Assembly (NCBI GenBank): GCA_963921425.1
Contig: OY992835.1
Coordinates: 12,834,001-12,898,000 of the forward strand
Origin: Dryas octopetala
Taxonomy: Eukaryota; Streptophyta; Magnoliopsida; Rosales; Rosaceae
Length of the DNA stretch: 64,000 nucleotides
Reading direction: 5' to 3'
The notes under the pieces were generated by a model. The model saw only the letters and a list, made by a program, of their open reading frames with translations, had not been told where the DNA came from and did not search any database. Shown here piece by piece: positions 35,828 to 47,310 of the stretch. How positions within the stretch are numbered: position 1 is the stretch's first letter; each line of letters opens with the position of its first letter. Made by a program: the position numbers and the translations under genes.

Positions 35828-36700
35828 TTAATTGCCATTACGACCCACACTTACTCTTTGACCAAAATTCACCCCCAGCTTCAAATCAAGCTCCAAATTC
35901 CCATTCCCCATAAGAACATGACCACCACCTGGACATGGAGTTTGACTAAACAAATGGGCCACAGAAGTCACCACTGAACACTTCCTGCCTCCGTTCAAAG
36001 CCTTAGGCTTCATTCTCTTTGCCTCCGAAGAATGATTACAAGATGATGAAGAGGGTGACGAGAGTGGAAGCACCGACGGAATTGCAAAGTTGGTCCGAGC
36101 CTTCGACCCTCTCAGCCTCCTCGCCGCCGCGTCGTACGCACGCGCCGCCTCCTCCGCCGTGTCGAACGTTCCCAGCCAGTGCCTGCACCGCCCGATTCGG
36201 TCCCTTATCTCCGCCGACCACCTCCCCCACGGCCTCTTCCTCACTCCCCTGTAGCTCTTTTGAACCGAAACGCTCCCGACATTTCTCTTTTCGCCAACCG
36301 ATTTCGAACTTTCGGCACCGAAACGCTCCGAAACGCAAACGAAATCCGAAATTTGGATGTTTTCATCGTTTCTTACGGTGTTACTGGCCCTTTTGCCTCC
36401 GAAGAGTACGTGTTCCCCCACAACGGCGGCGATTCCGTCAAGAATCGGAGGCGTTTCCGTTGTTTCGGGTTCCGCTTCTTTGTCATTGCTATCACGAACC
36501 GAAATCTCGGCCGAAACACGCCGATTTTCTGGTTGGTTTAGCTGGTTAGGGACAGAAACGGAAGGAACCGAGAAGTGGGTTGTGTTGTTTACGTAGGACT
36601 CGTAAAGCGAAGTCGCTTTGGTTAGAAACCTCAACGTTTCGGGTGCTGCATGAAACGAAACCGGGTTGTAGAAGAACGGAACGGAGTTTGTAGTGTTCAT
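35828..36700 (-). CDS. AP2/ERF transcription factor with C-terminal EAR-like motif
   Basis: An intronless minus-strand frame. I chose the ATG at 36700 ([13 protein letters not shown], 290 residues) over the upstream one at 36850, because a TATA box (TATATATAAA, minus strand, 36785-36794) lies between them. A single AP2 domain spans about residues 149-206 ([18 protein letters not shown], then [31 protein letters not shown]), so it binds GCC-box-like DNA by family knowledge. Position 14 of the domain is Ser where most ERFs have Ala; Asp19 is kept. The C terminus has [11 protein letters not shown], an LxLxL-type EAR motif, suggesting repression. The [12 protein letters not shown] stretch reminds me of ERF group VIII (PUCHI/ERF087-like), but that placement is inference. 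The reverse-strand open frames here are shadows. Confidence 0.9.
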   Translation of the reverse strand: MNTTNSVPFFYNPVSFHAAPETLRFLTKATSLYESYVNNTTHFSVPSVSVPNQLNQPENRRVSAEISVRDSNDKEAEPETTETPPILDGIAAVVGEHVLFGGKRASNTVRNDENIQISDFVCVSERFGAESSKSVGEKRNVGSVSVQKSYRGVRKRPWGRWSAEIRDRIGRCRHWLGTFDTAEEAARAYDAAARRLRGSKARTNFAIPSVLPLSSPSSSSCNHSSEAKRMKPKALNGGRKCSVVTSVAHLFSQTPCPGGGHVLMGNGNLELDLKLGVNFGQRVSVGRNGN

Positions 36701-36784
36701 AGTAGCGCGTTGAACGGAGAAAATCAAAGAGGCATTAAAGTCATTAATGGGAAGCTCTTGGAGGGAACCCGCACAGGTTAAGAG

Positions 36785-36794
36785 TTTATATATA
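36785..36794 (-). promoter_or_regulatory. TATA box of the ERF gene
   Basis: Minus-strand TATATATAAA, about 85 bases upstream of the chosen ATG. It decides the start codon. Confidence 0.65.
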
Positions 36795-37479
36795 CCTAAT
36801 AAAATAATTATATAATCGAATGAACCATTTTTTGACAATGATTTTTTCAAAAGATTTTATTAAGAATTAAAAGATATTCCTGTCAAGTTGATGAGACCGT
36901 AATCCCTCATATTTACGTCCTTGTCTGTATTCTTGACAGGAGGCTATTTAGGATGTCGTAAATGCCCCTACGACCTACTAACATTTACATTAGGTCATGG
37001 GGCACGTTGAGTCATATTGAGCCATATCATGAATAAGTATTGGGTAATCATGGAAACATACTACGGGGTCAAAAGATAGTGTACGTAATCTTCCTATTGC
37101 AATCTTATATATATATCCCCGGCAATAGCTAGACTAGGATTTACTAAAATGGTGGAAGTACCCCCTCATTTGGTAAAGAACTAAAGAACCATGCTTTGCA
37201 CTATGCTTTGCTCATGGTGTATGAGACTACTTTAATGCCATATTAAAGGTTAGGTATGTAATTAACTTCAAATCAATTGATAACTTGATAACTACTGATG
37301 AGGATGCCTAAAAGTTTATATATTGAGATTTGAGATGCCAAGTTAAAATTTTTTATAATAATTTTGTTCACAACCATTAATTGCGGGTTTAGTACGTATT
37401 AGTATCACACTTCATACATATCATGTTGGTTATTTTTTTCAATATATACAACCATACATGTATTTATTATTATTATTAT
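36795..37479. other. Upstream region of the ERF gene
   Basis: No gene recognised. A TTATTATTATTA run (37463-37479) forms the insertion site of the MITE that follows. Confidence 0.4.
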
Positions 37480-37880
37480 CAGGTTCATTCTGTTAAGGTA
37501 TACCTCAACTTATTTATGTTGAGGTATGACCTTGTTGTGGCCCACACAAGTCGTTTTGTGTCGATCGGAACCGTTCGCAAGGATCATCTTCATTGATAGA
37601 TCATCCTTGCAAAAAATTAGTCAAATCGGAAATCATTTGCCTATCTAACTTTGATAAAACAAATGGACGGTTTCATCGAAAATATTTGGTTCGTCCATTT
37701 ATTTGATCAAAGTTAGATAGGCAAATGATTTCCGATTTGGCTAATTTTTTACAAGGATGATCTATCTACGGAGATGTAAAAATTAAACGGTTCGGATCGA
37801 CACAAAACGACTCGTGTGGGCCCCAATAGGGTATACCTCAACATAAATAAGTTGAGGTATACCTCAACAGAAGGAGCCTG
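37480..37880. mobile_element. Foldback MITE, copy 2
   Basis: The left end CAGGTTCATTCTGTTAAGG and right end CAACAGAAGGAGCCTG are inverted repeats, and the two halves pair over almost their whole length (GTATACCTCAACTTATTTAT, CACAAAACGACTCGTGTGGG, TCAAAGTTAGATAGGCAAAT). It is the same family as 1391-1820. It is flanked by TTATTATTA-type sequence on both sides, compatible with a duplication of about 9 bp, but the repeat makes this ambiguous. Confidence 0.85.
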
Positions 37881-38289
37881 TTATTATTATTAATCATACA
37901 ATTATACATGTTAACTACCAACAATTGCAATAAAACACATCACAAACATTAAGCAGAGTAATAATGCTACATCATGGTTGATGGTGGTAATCGTATAAAA
38001 TTATTTTCCAAGTTTATATAAAGAACACAATAGAGGCATTGAGAGTCTTTTGGTTTTTCAAATTATAAATTTTAGTGGTGTTGTAGATGATATGACAGTA
38101 AAAGAATAAAACACTATCATATAGATTTCGATTCACAACTTTAGGATTTAATTTGGTATTAGTAAGTTCATCGTTTAATTTATTGGAATAAGAAGATTTA
38201 AGTTTAGGCCTTCTCCAATAGTTAATGTCCAAATTTGAAAGCGTACTCATATTTCAATTTGGTTTTTAACCTTCTTAAGAGTAATGTAG
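37881..38289. other. Intergenic
   Basis: Nothing gene-like. Confidence 0.4.
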
Positions 38290-38575
38290 AGTAATGTTTC
38301 ACATCAGAAAAACTAGAGTTTAACATATGTGCTTATAAGGTTTTGGGCCTATTCGCCATTACCAATTAGTTTTGGATTAAATTCTTAAATTCTATTATAG
38401 TATCAGAGTTTAGTTATCTACGTGTAAGGCCCAACGACCAATACAATTTGTCCACGTGTTAGGTTCAAAATCTCGCCACATAAAAAATTAGAATTTAGCA
38501 TATATGCTTATAAAGTTTTGAACCTCTACGCCCATTATCAATTACTTTTGAATTGAATACTCAAATTTTATCTCT
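38290..38575 (+). mobile_element. TRIM-like miniature LTR retrotransposon, copy 1
   Basis: Two diverged direct repeats of about 100 bases (about 38297-38397 and 38475-38575) share TTATAAGGTTTTGRGCCT, CCATTAYCAATTAGTTTTG-like and ATTCTTAAATT-like blocks. TAGTATCAGAG directly follows the first repeat, close to TGGTATCAGAG, the usual primer-binding site for initiator-Met tRNA. The layout of short LTR, PBS, about 70 bases and short LTR is that of a TRIM. The ends are approximate. Confidence 0.6.
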
Positions 38576-39930
38576 TAAATAATGCCAAAAGTGAGAATGT
38601 TAGTTGGTTTTAACCCAAATATGAGTTCCACTCTCACTCACACTCTCACGGTACCATTAGAAAAGGCCTTGAGAGTTAAGACCTCTATTACTAAAGTGAA
38701 AAGAAAAACAAATAAAGCTATTAGATGTAAATTATGTAATCATGTAACTTACACATTTTTAATTATAAGAGTATCAACACCCTACGTACTACTTGAACAT
38801 TGCATGGAGTTATTAATGACGGGGGGACATGGATTGCAATAGGAAAGAAAAGGGTAATCATGTGGACATAATGATTTGATGGGTTTTAAGAGTGCATGAA
38901 TGCATGATCTCGAGAGTTTGATAGGGCATTAATGACCGTTGATATGGCATCAGTGGGCGAGATCGATAGCATCACGGTCTCGTCGACGAAAAGATTGTTG
39001 GATTAATTTAATCTTATTTTCCGATATTATTATGATGATGTACGAAAATAAAAGATATTATTTTGATTGCTTGCTTCATGCGAAGACAGATTTGGATGTT
39101 ACGCAGGCGCACAAAAGTGACCGTGAGGAAGCACCTGGAAAACCAGCATGTAAGATGAAGATGCCGTGATCGTTGAAGTTATGGTTGGTATTGTGTAATT
39201 GTACTCATGATTGATTTTGATCATGTCAATCATGGTTACTTCGGTCCTATCTAAACATTATTTTATTAGATTTAATTTCTTTGGGCGTCGGGAAACTTCT
39301 TAAGAAAGCTGGTAAACACGAGCGTGGGATCTTGGGTGATGTAAGCAAGATCAAATGGCCGTGGTGCTATATAGCCTATATCACGATGAATTTATCATGA
39401 CCCCTTCCTTTCCTTTTTTTTTTAATTTGCCTTTTTGATTTGATAAAAAAAAAAAAAAAAAACTATGTCCATCATTTATCTTACCATAATGTTAGAGGCT
39501 CATATCTTTTGAACTCAGATTGTAATCATATCGTCTTTAATTTAATTATTTAAATTGAACACAGAATAAGATTAAATTTAACGAATTCATCCAGATACAA
39601 TTTCAGGGATATCTCGATGACTTAGCACAAGATGAGAGCAAGTCCAATAACTTTCTCATGCCACTCCACCCTTGTCCCCAGCTCATGGTCATGGTTAGCC
39701 AAGGTCATTTGGTTATTGTCTTGCATTCCCTAATCATATTCATTTAGTGCATGCTAGACTTGAATGTGTGCATGCAAGGTCATATATGTGCGCGCGCATG
39801 TCAAAGTTTCGAGAAAACCTTCCTTGTAAGTAGAATTGACATGGCACCACCAACATAGAAAATGTGGGTTTAGAACATTAAAATTTGGGACACACCATCA
39901 TTTATGTTGGTGATACTATATTATTAATTT
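38576..39930. other. Intergenic
   Basis: No gene recognised. Poly-A runs near 39447-39463. Confidence 0.4.
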
Positions 39931-40266
39931 TTAGGGTTAAATATAAAAATGATCTATGAAATTTATTATGATTCTCAATTTGATTAACGAATTTCTCAAA
40001 TTGTATCAAATCAGTACAAACATTAACTTCTATAAAAAAAAAAAAATTAATGAAACTAGTCATGTGTACAACATGTGACTGTATTTGCAGAGGTATTTCA
40101 GTCCATTGATCACATTTTGGCTTAAATTTTTTTTATGAAAATTAACGTTTGTACTGCTTTGGTACAACTTGAAAAATTCATAAACAAAATTGACACTTTT
40201 TATAGTTAATTGACCAAATTAAGAATCATAATAAAATTCATAAACCATTTTTATATTTAACTCTAA
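39931..40266. mobile_element. Inverted-repeat MITE
   Basis: The left end TTAGGGTTAAATATAAAAAT and the right end, reverse-complemented, TTAGAGTTAAATATAAAAAT pair, and pairing continues for most of the element (TTATTATGATTCTCAATTTG). No coding capacity. The target duplication is not clear. Confidence 0.75.
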
Positions 40267-42685
40267 TTTCTATTACAACGAAGTTTTTCTTGTGAGCTCT
40301 ATGGCGTACAAGTGGCCATGCAGTCATGATTTGTTGGCCTAATGGTATACCAATCAACTAAGGGTTAATTAATTAGTTCATCGCACTTTATGTGTTAAGA
40401 GTTTTTTTTTTTAATATCTATCTCTAATCATGTGACCTAATATATAATACAAGACATTAATAAAAATACATAAGATGTATATTTTCACTCTGGTCTTATG
40501 TACTAAAGTTCTTCTAATCTAGACAAATATAAAAATGAGAAAAAAAGAAAAGAAAGACAAGATCTCTTTCCCCAACCCAAAAAAAAAAAGGAAAAAAGTG
40601 AGAAGATCTATTTTTCCAACAAATTTAGTGCCCTCATTTCGATCAAATTTAACGAGTATTGTTATTTGGACTATTTTAAATAACCACTTTGCTGAGTACT
40701 ATTCTCTAAAACAAGTGTGACCTATCTATAAAATAGTCAAAATAGTTTTATTCCAAACCTAATTAATTACCTAAAGTTGCGAGCTTGTCAGAGGATATAC
40801 ATATGCGGAAACTCAATTCACTACCTGGGGTTAAATGCAACAAATAAAAGAAATAAAAGTACATTTCTCCAATAGTTGGCACAGGAGATCGAAGAAGTAG
40901 GTGAGTTACCTATTCTAGATCTAATTGCGTTTTTTGGTTGAAAACCTTCCAAATTTTGGTGGGTTTTGCTTGATGGTATGAAACACATGGCTAAGGTGCC
41001 AACCAAGTTTTAATTTCCAAATCTTTTCTACTTGCTGATAATCAAACTTGTGCACAATAAACACGTAAAGTCGATCACGTGAGAGACCCAGAAAATGAGC
41101 TTTGGAAATATAAAAGTATGCAAACCAATGTGATCACCTTTCTTATTGTGGTTTACACTTCACTATGAACCAATAAACTGCAGAGGCCATGTATAAAACC
41201 GTAGATACAAAAACATGATCGATCGGTGGTCCATAAGGTGGACTATTATCTTACCAAGACCATTCATTAATTAATTATTCGAATTGAAATTAATTAATAA
41301 TATATAGACTTTGAAGTTTGAAGTCAATCTTCTCTTTCTCGTTAATATCTGATCTCTCTCTGACACACACATGCATAGGGACGTAAGTTTGTGACTCTGT
41401 TGAATGTAATCGTTGGCTTATTTTGGCCAATACCCAAGATGATGGTGTAATGGACCGACCCATGTTTCGTTATTTGAAGAAACATTTGGTGGGTGCAAAA
41501 GAGAATGTCTGTCTATTTGACCCTAAACACACTCTAGGGATGAGAGAGACAGAGAGAGGGAGAGAGAGAGTGAGAGTTGTGTGTTTGTATAGAAGAAAGT
41601 GAAGCACGCGAAGGTTTTAGGGTTTTACACACACAGTCACACTCTTTGGACTGAGAGACTTTCTCTTGGCCATGAGAGAGAGTTAAAGGGAACATTTTCC
41701 CACTTGGGTTTCGATCGAGGAAGAGAAAGAGAGAGAAAGTGGTGAGAAAATCCCAAGACCAAGAAATTAAGAAACAAGACAAAGACAAAGAAAGTATGCC
41801 ATCATTTTATCTTTATGAGTTTTGTACTTTTTTGGATTTGTGTAAACTTGTGTGCAAGTTTTCTCTGATCTGATCACTCTCACTTTGCAAAGTTTCATGG
41901 CTCATGGGAAATGTGAAATTATTGCATGCCCAAGTAGTACTAGTAGTTTCGACCAAAAAAAAGTAGTACTAGTAGTGCTTCTGAATATTCCTTCATAGCT
42001 TTGTTTCTTTTTTCATGAAAGTAGTAATGAGAAGACCAAGATGAATAGTGGTCAATCTAGTTTTTGTTGAAATAAGGTTGGTGTTGTGTGGTTGTCTATA
42101 TTTTCCTGTTTCCCTCATAATGCAAATTTCAAACGTACGTGTAGGGGTGATTGCAAAAATATACATTTTTGTCATTGATAGAGATGAAGATAGTAATATA
42201 TAATTAACCAGTTGTTCTCACTTCTCACTTCTCTTGAAGTTCTCCTTATAAGGAGGAAATTTCAGATTCTCAACTAAAATCTTAAGGCAATACATTTTCT
42301 AAAGGCCCAAAAGTGCCCTCTAGCTAGCATCCAAAAGGCCCAACAATATTCAGTCAAAACTCAACGGTATCCAAAGGGCGTCCAATTCGTCGAGTCTAAA
42401 TGTTGGGTTGTGGCCTAAAATTAAGTGGACCCCTTTTCTCAGCATGGAATATTACTTCCGATGTAGAATATCATTCAAACATGATAGCATGAAGAATATG
42501 TCACAATTTCAATGAATGTGGATAGTTTATGTGAATATTAATTTCTTTGTATCTGTACGTACGAGGACTTCAGTTATTTTCAATGAATACCGTAATCAAC
42601 TTCAACTACTACATTGATACTTATTTGTTTGGACTTGAGGATGCAAATCAGAGCTAAAGAAAGTTCCCATCGTATATAATTATAT
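40267..42685. other. Intergenic; GA-rich leader-like stretch
   Basis: No coding region recognised. About 41535-41795 is a GA-rich stretch with the look of a plant 5' leader, but no credible exon follows. I searched by eye for well-known conserved miRNA sequences and found none. Confidence 0.35.
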
Positions 42686-43025
42686 GAGTTAATTACACTT
42701 ACATCCCCTGAAGTTTATCGTCTTTTCGCATATACTTCCTGAGGTTTCAAAACTATTGCATATAACTCCCTACAAGAGAAAAAAATAAATAAATAAAAAT
42801 GAAAATATTTGTATTAAGGTTGGACCTTACACCTTGAGTAATTTTATTAGGCCATTTAACCTCTTAGCATGTCTTTTCGCATAATTTCTCATCATTTTCG
42901 TCTCACTATAGGGGGTTATATGCAACAGTTTTGAAACCTCAGGGGGTGTATGTGTAATTGTTGAAACCCCATGGGGTGTATGTGAAAAGACGATAAACCT
43001 CAAGGGGTGTAAGTGTAATTAACTC
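42686..43025. mobile_element. Inverted-repeat MITE
   Basis: The termini pair: left GAGTTAATTACACTTACATC, right reverse complement the same, followed by CCCTTGAGGTTTATCGTCTTTT. A second internal inverted pair carries GGTTTCAAAACTRTTGCATA. The right arm has a direct partial duplication (GGGGTGTATGTG twice). Flanks are AATTATAT-like on both sides. Confidence 0.8.
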
Positions 43026-43324
43026 ATAATTATATATACATCCAACCTATCCAGTTATCTTCATCAATTTTTTTATATTTTGGTTGAAAAGAAACGTGTC
43101 ATTAAACGATAGCGTAGATTGTTGACATGATGAACAAATAGTCACACAAAACAAAACACAACATATCTTATGACTAAATGTCTGAATCAAAGTTCTATTT
43201 TTGAGGATTTTTCAAAGTTTAATTGGAATGGGTAGCTGCACCGCCATCTGTTGAATCTTCTGTGTCGAAATTGCACACTATTACCTGCACTTACAATAAT
43301 TTATGGTTAACGAGGGCCTGATTT
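43026..43324. other. Intergenic
   Basis: Nothing gene-like. Confidence 0.4.
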
Positions 43325-43672
43325 TGTTGAGAGGAAGATCACACATTGAAAATATAAAGTCTTACATATATAATGACTAATAAGGTTTTGATCTATTTTT
43401 TTCATTGTCAATTAGTTTTACGATAGATGCTTAGATTCCCTTATGGTATCAGAGTAAGCTATTTACTTGTCAGACCCAACGGCCATACGTGCTTCTACGT
43501 CACCCAATATGAATTGTCCACGTGTTAGGCTTGAGTGACGCTACACGTGCAAGGACGTGTTGAGAGAAAGATCTTATATTGAAAATGTGAGGTCTTGCAT
43601 AATAGCTTATAAAGATTTGAGCTACTCTTTTCATTACCAATTAATTTTGGAATAAATACTTAAATTCTTTCA
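43325..43672 (+). mobile_element. TRIM element, copy 2
   Basis: LTR-like direct repeats lie at 43325-43443 and 43558-43672. Both begin TGTTGAGAGRAAGATC, and the second ends in CA. TGGTATCAGAG, the initiator-Met tRNA primer-binding site of many plant retrotransposons, follows the first repeat directly (43444-43454). Flanks are GATTT and AATTT, a near 5-bp duplication. Total 348 bases with no coding capacity: a terminal-repeat retrotransposon in miniature. Confidence 0.8.
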
Positions 43673-44044
43673 AATTTATCTCTATATGTTACTTTGATTT
43701 TACTTTTTAAAGATAATCGAACGAGTTTGATTATTAATGGACTATAGAGTCATTCATTTTTTGTCTGTGAATCTTTTGATCATAGATAAATTATTAAATA
43801 ATATCAATTCTGATTTTGACCTATTTTTATAGACAAGATTATCAGTAAGTGACAGGTACCTAACAGACCATAATGTAAACAAACGACCTGATCGACTTTA
43901 ATATCCACCTTTTGAGCTCTATTTAAAGTAGAGAAATTAAGAGAGACCGAAAATCACATTCTTAATTAGTACTTGTGTTTAGCTTACATCTTTGTATAAT
44001 ATTACAATTAGCTTGGTGCTTAGTGCTTAGTGCTTAGAATCAAT
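43673..44044 (+). promoter_or_regulatory. Detached promoter/5' UTR of the PGG pseudogene
   Basis: CTCTATTTAAAGTAGAGAAA at 43917-43936 matches GTCTATTTAAAGTAGCTAGAG at 58819-58838 upstream of the intact PGG gene. This is therefore the promoter of the broken copy, now about 12.6 kb from its coding part. AAT at 44042-44044 is the CACTA target duplication. Confidence 0.7.
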
Positions 44045-44439
44045 CACTACAAGAAAAAGGGACATGAGGCACATACAAAATGGGCACAAATACGAATTTG
44101 TGACATGTTATTTAATAAGGGGCATAAATATAAATATATTTGTGTTCTGTTACATTTGGCACATGTGATTGTGTCTTTTTTATATGTGTCCTATTATATA
44201 AGACATAATTTTCGTGCTTTTTTACATATTATTACTGTGCAACAATTTTATTGAAACTCGTGTGAGAGCTGAGGAAGTAACTAAATCTATTCATAAAATT
44301 AAAAATAATATTAAATTGGGTTTATACTCAAATATTTGTGCTCTATTTGGCAGGTCATAAGACACAAATATATGATTCATGCTCTTTGTTGCTGTCATAA
44401 GACACAAATATTACCATTGTGCTACTTGTAAGGTCACCC

Positions 44440-45588
44440 AAACCAAACCCCAAACAACTAAAACACAAAAACTCACTCCCCAGTTTTCTCTCTCTCCCTC
44501 GCATCTCTGTTCTCTCTCGCCTCTCACCCTTGCTACGTCTGTCACCGGCGCGTGGCGGCGCGTTCGGCGGCGACTAGGCTGGGTGTTTGGCCCAGTTTGC
44601 TCGTCGTCACTCCCTCTCTCTTCTCCTAGTCTCGGATCACCCAGAAATTGCGCAGAAACCGAGAACCCAGTTTTCGCCCGTTTAGAGCTCCGGCGTTGAC
44701 TCGCCGTTTCCGGCGTCTTCGCGGCCCAGCTCTGGCCCTGGAAGCTTCCTCTCGTCGAGCCGAGCACGGTGGTGTGCTCCGATCGTCTACCCGACGCTCC
44801 ACGACGGTAAATCGAGGCTGAGAAGGCCGGCGGCTTCTCCGGCCAATTTGAGCTTTTCCGGCGAGATTTGGCCCTCGATCCAGTTACGAGAAATGATCCT
44901 CTAGGTATGGGCTTTCCTTCCCCCTTGTTATTGCGTGTCAATTTTGAGAATCTAAAGATTTGAAATTTTATGGCTTGTACCCATTTCGGGTTTACCTTGA
45001 ATCGAGCATATTGGAATGAATTCTGAGTTGTTTTTGGTCCAATTGAAGTGCCTAGGTTGATTGGGGTTGATTTTTAGTTGAGAAACCAATTTGTTTTAGG
45101 ATCAGGGTGTTACAGATTAGGGTTCAATTTAGGGTTTATCTGTTTAATCAATTAGGGATTTTTGTATAATTGTTTTTTTGTTCACTTCTTAGGGTTTGAT
45201 TATCGGCTTAAACAGAGGGATTTAATTTGATTATCTGCATTATTTTCATCGATCAGTAAAATGTTGTTTGGTTATCTGCGTGTAATTGATTATCTGCATA
45301 TTTGATTATATGTTCTGTTCTATTCTGCATAGGGACTAAAATGTTGTTTGGTTGTTTGATTAGTAAACTAGAAAACTCATTTGGGTTGGGTGTTATTAAA
45401 TAAATTGTATTTATGGGTTAGTCACGGTTCGTTTATTAAGTTATGTTGGCCTCTGATTTCCACTGCAATGTCCTTTAATTAGGAATGTCAACAATGGATG
45501 AGAGTTCTAGAGCTGAAGCAGTCACAGAAGGGGTTGATCCTCCTCAAACAGCCCCACAGCCCCCAAGGCCCTCAACGACCCCACAATT
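44440..45588 (+). other. Spliced leader and first exon inside the CACTA element
   Basis: A CT-rich, then G+C-rich leader (about 44440-44904) ends at CCTCTAG|GTATGG. A 578-base intron runs to TTTAATTAG (45482), and an ATG follows at 45485. The frame reads MSTMDESSRAEAVTEGVDPP and a Pro/Thr-rich tail up to PQF, where the retrotransposon interrupts it. Without the insertion the frame would stop four codons later unless spliced (a GT follows at once). It could be the first coding exon of a CACTA gene or a captured host leader. I do not recognise the protein. The long minus-strand frame here is a shadow. Confidence 0.45.
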
Positions 45589-47294
45589 TGATGAATTTCC
45601 TGCAAGTATACAGGGTGGATGTAATATAGTATATGGAAAAAAAAAGGTTGTCGTACCCACGAGGATTTTTAATTTAATTCAAAAACTTAAATTCCTTATT
45701 TAGATCTAATAAAAATAAATACAACTTGAAAATTAAAAAAGACTTTGAGAAGATTATTGTGACGATTTATGATGAGAGCAAATGAAAATGCAACAATTAA
45801 AAACAAGGATCAAGAACAATAAGTAAACTAATGAAAATAGAAGATTATGGTTTAACAGTCAATTGGAAGAACTAGGGATTCGGAATCAACCACAAGCAAT
45901 CCAGTTTAGGTTTTAATACATTCAACAAATTCTTTGAATTCTTTAGATGATAATTCTCGTATCTAAGTTTCTCTCAGACACTTAGACCACAGTTTTCCTT
46001 AAGTGCATGATTCTTTCCTTCTCAGGCAAAGGTCGTATACCCTAACATGCAATTTATCCTTCTCAGGCACAAATTTAACAAATAGGATTCATTACGCTCT
46101 AGAAAACAAGAGAACCAAGCAAATCATTATTCTCTCTCGAGCAACAATGTAATTTACCACACTCAACCACAAGAAGCTAATTCAAATTATATTGCCTCTC
46201 AGCCTCAAATTCAACTTCAAATTTACTAGATGCAAAGCCCTAAGGTGCGCAGTCAAAGAACTTAACAAATAGCAACAGTTAAAACAGTGATTAAGCATTC
46301 ATCTAAAGAAATTAAAAATCCATTAAATAAATATTAAAAACCATAAACATTCATGCTAGGGCATCATCCTATCCCTAGAAAAAGAGTTTAGTTGCTCATG
46401 TTTAAAGAAAACATAATTAAAAACCTAGAAAGCATTAAAAACTTATGAACTATGATGACGGATGGAAGAAAACAATGATGGCAGCCACTTCTTGTCTCTC
46501 CTTCTTCCCCCAAAAAAAAGAATCCCAAAGATGATGATCTCCTTCCTTTAAATAAGAAACAAATCCTTTTCTTCTTTGGTAAAGACTTTCCTCGTTGGAC
46601 TTGGATTATTCTTAGAATAATGCTATACTTACCACATTCTTATACCACATTTTTATACCATCTGACGTGTCATTACTTTATTGGACAAAGTTTTTCTTTT
46701 TCTTTTTCTTTTTGGGTTTTTCTTTTTATTTTTTAGTATTCAATGTATGAATGCCATGTAAGTTGCCACATAAGGTGGTATGAAATTATAGTATAAAAAT
46801 GTGGTATATGTAGCACCAAAATTCCAACAAAAATAGGATTAGACCTTAAATAATAAACCTGGACTCCTCTAGATACTTCCCAAATACACATAACATCAAT
46901 TGGGTTCCAAGAAAGAAATCTAAAAAGAATTACTTTGCATTTTTGCACAAAATTTTCTGCCTGAACTGCCTTCAGTCAAATAGCCATAACTTCTCCTAGA
47001 AAAATGCAAATCACGAACCGTAAAATTCCTCGGAAAGCTAACATCCGTATCTTTCCAACGGTATAAGGCACGACATCTGGTTTGTTCCGAGGAAGTGCAG
47101 TTTATTCCGCGAAGTTGACTGATCTGCCCAGTAATTTCTACTCTGAAAATATTCCATTTGCTTTGTTTTCTCCTCTTTACTCTTCAAACCTAAAAAAATA
47201 TAAAACTAAGTTAAAACGAACCTAAAAACACTCTAAAACATAACAATAATCCAAGAACAAGAGTATAAAAGTATATGAAATAATGGTCAGATCA
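45589..47294 (-). repeat. 3' LTR (left copy)
   Basis: 1706 bases, beginning TGATGAATTTCCTGCAAG and ending GGTCAGATCA on the plus strand. It is about 174 bases longer than its partner because of a small insertion at 46621-46815 that replaces about 25 bases present in the other LTR. Confidence 0.92.
46621..46815. mobile_element. Small MITE inside one LTR
   Basis: The ends TGCTATACTTACCACATTCT and, reverse-complemented, TGCTACATATACCACATTTT form imperfect inverted repeats of about 45 bases, with TTATACCA/TATACTA internal. It is absent from the other LTR, so it arrived after the retrotransposon (or through exchange with another copy). The target duplication is not clear because neighbouring bases were also lost. 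Confidence 0.7.
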
Positions 47295-47310
47295 AATACC
47301 CCCAAACTTG
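47295..47310 (-). promoter_or_regulatory. Polypurine tract of the retrotransposon
   Basis: Minus strand TTCAAGTTTGGGGGTATT directly precedes the 3' LTR. A second near-identical tract (TTCAAGTTTGGGGGGGTGTC, minus strand) lies internally at about 49021-49040, as if the tract and adjoining sequence had been duplicated. Confidence 0.6.

Noticed and set aside
36019..36596. Plus-strand frames opposite the ERF gene
   Set aside because: Shadows of the AP2-coding sequence, with no domain of their own.
36701..36850. 50-residue N-terminal extension of the ERF frame from an ATG at 36850
   Set aside because: A TATA box lies inside this stretch and the added residues look non-coding. ATG 36700 is preferred.
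41535..41795. GA-rich leader-like region considered as a miRNA primary transcript or gene 5' end
   Set aside because: No known conserved miRNA sequence and no following coding exon. TTTGGACTGAGAG at 41646 only partly resembles miR319.
44411..44941. 176-codon minus-strand frame
   Set aside because: The plus strand here has a CT-rich leader and a good splice donor. The minus-strand frame has no recognisable domain and is probably a shadow of G+C-rich DNA.
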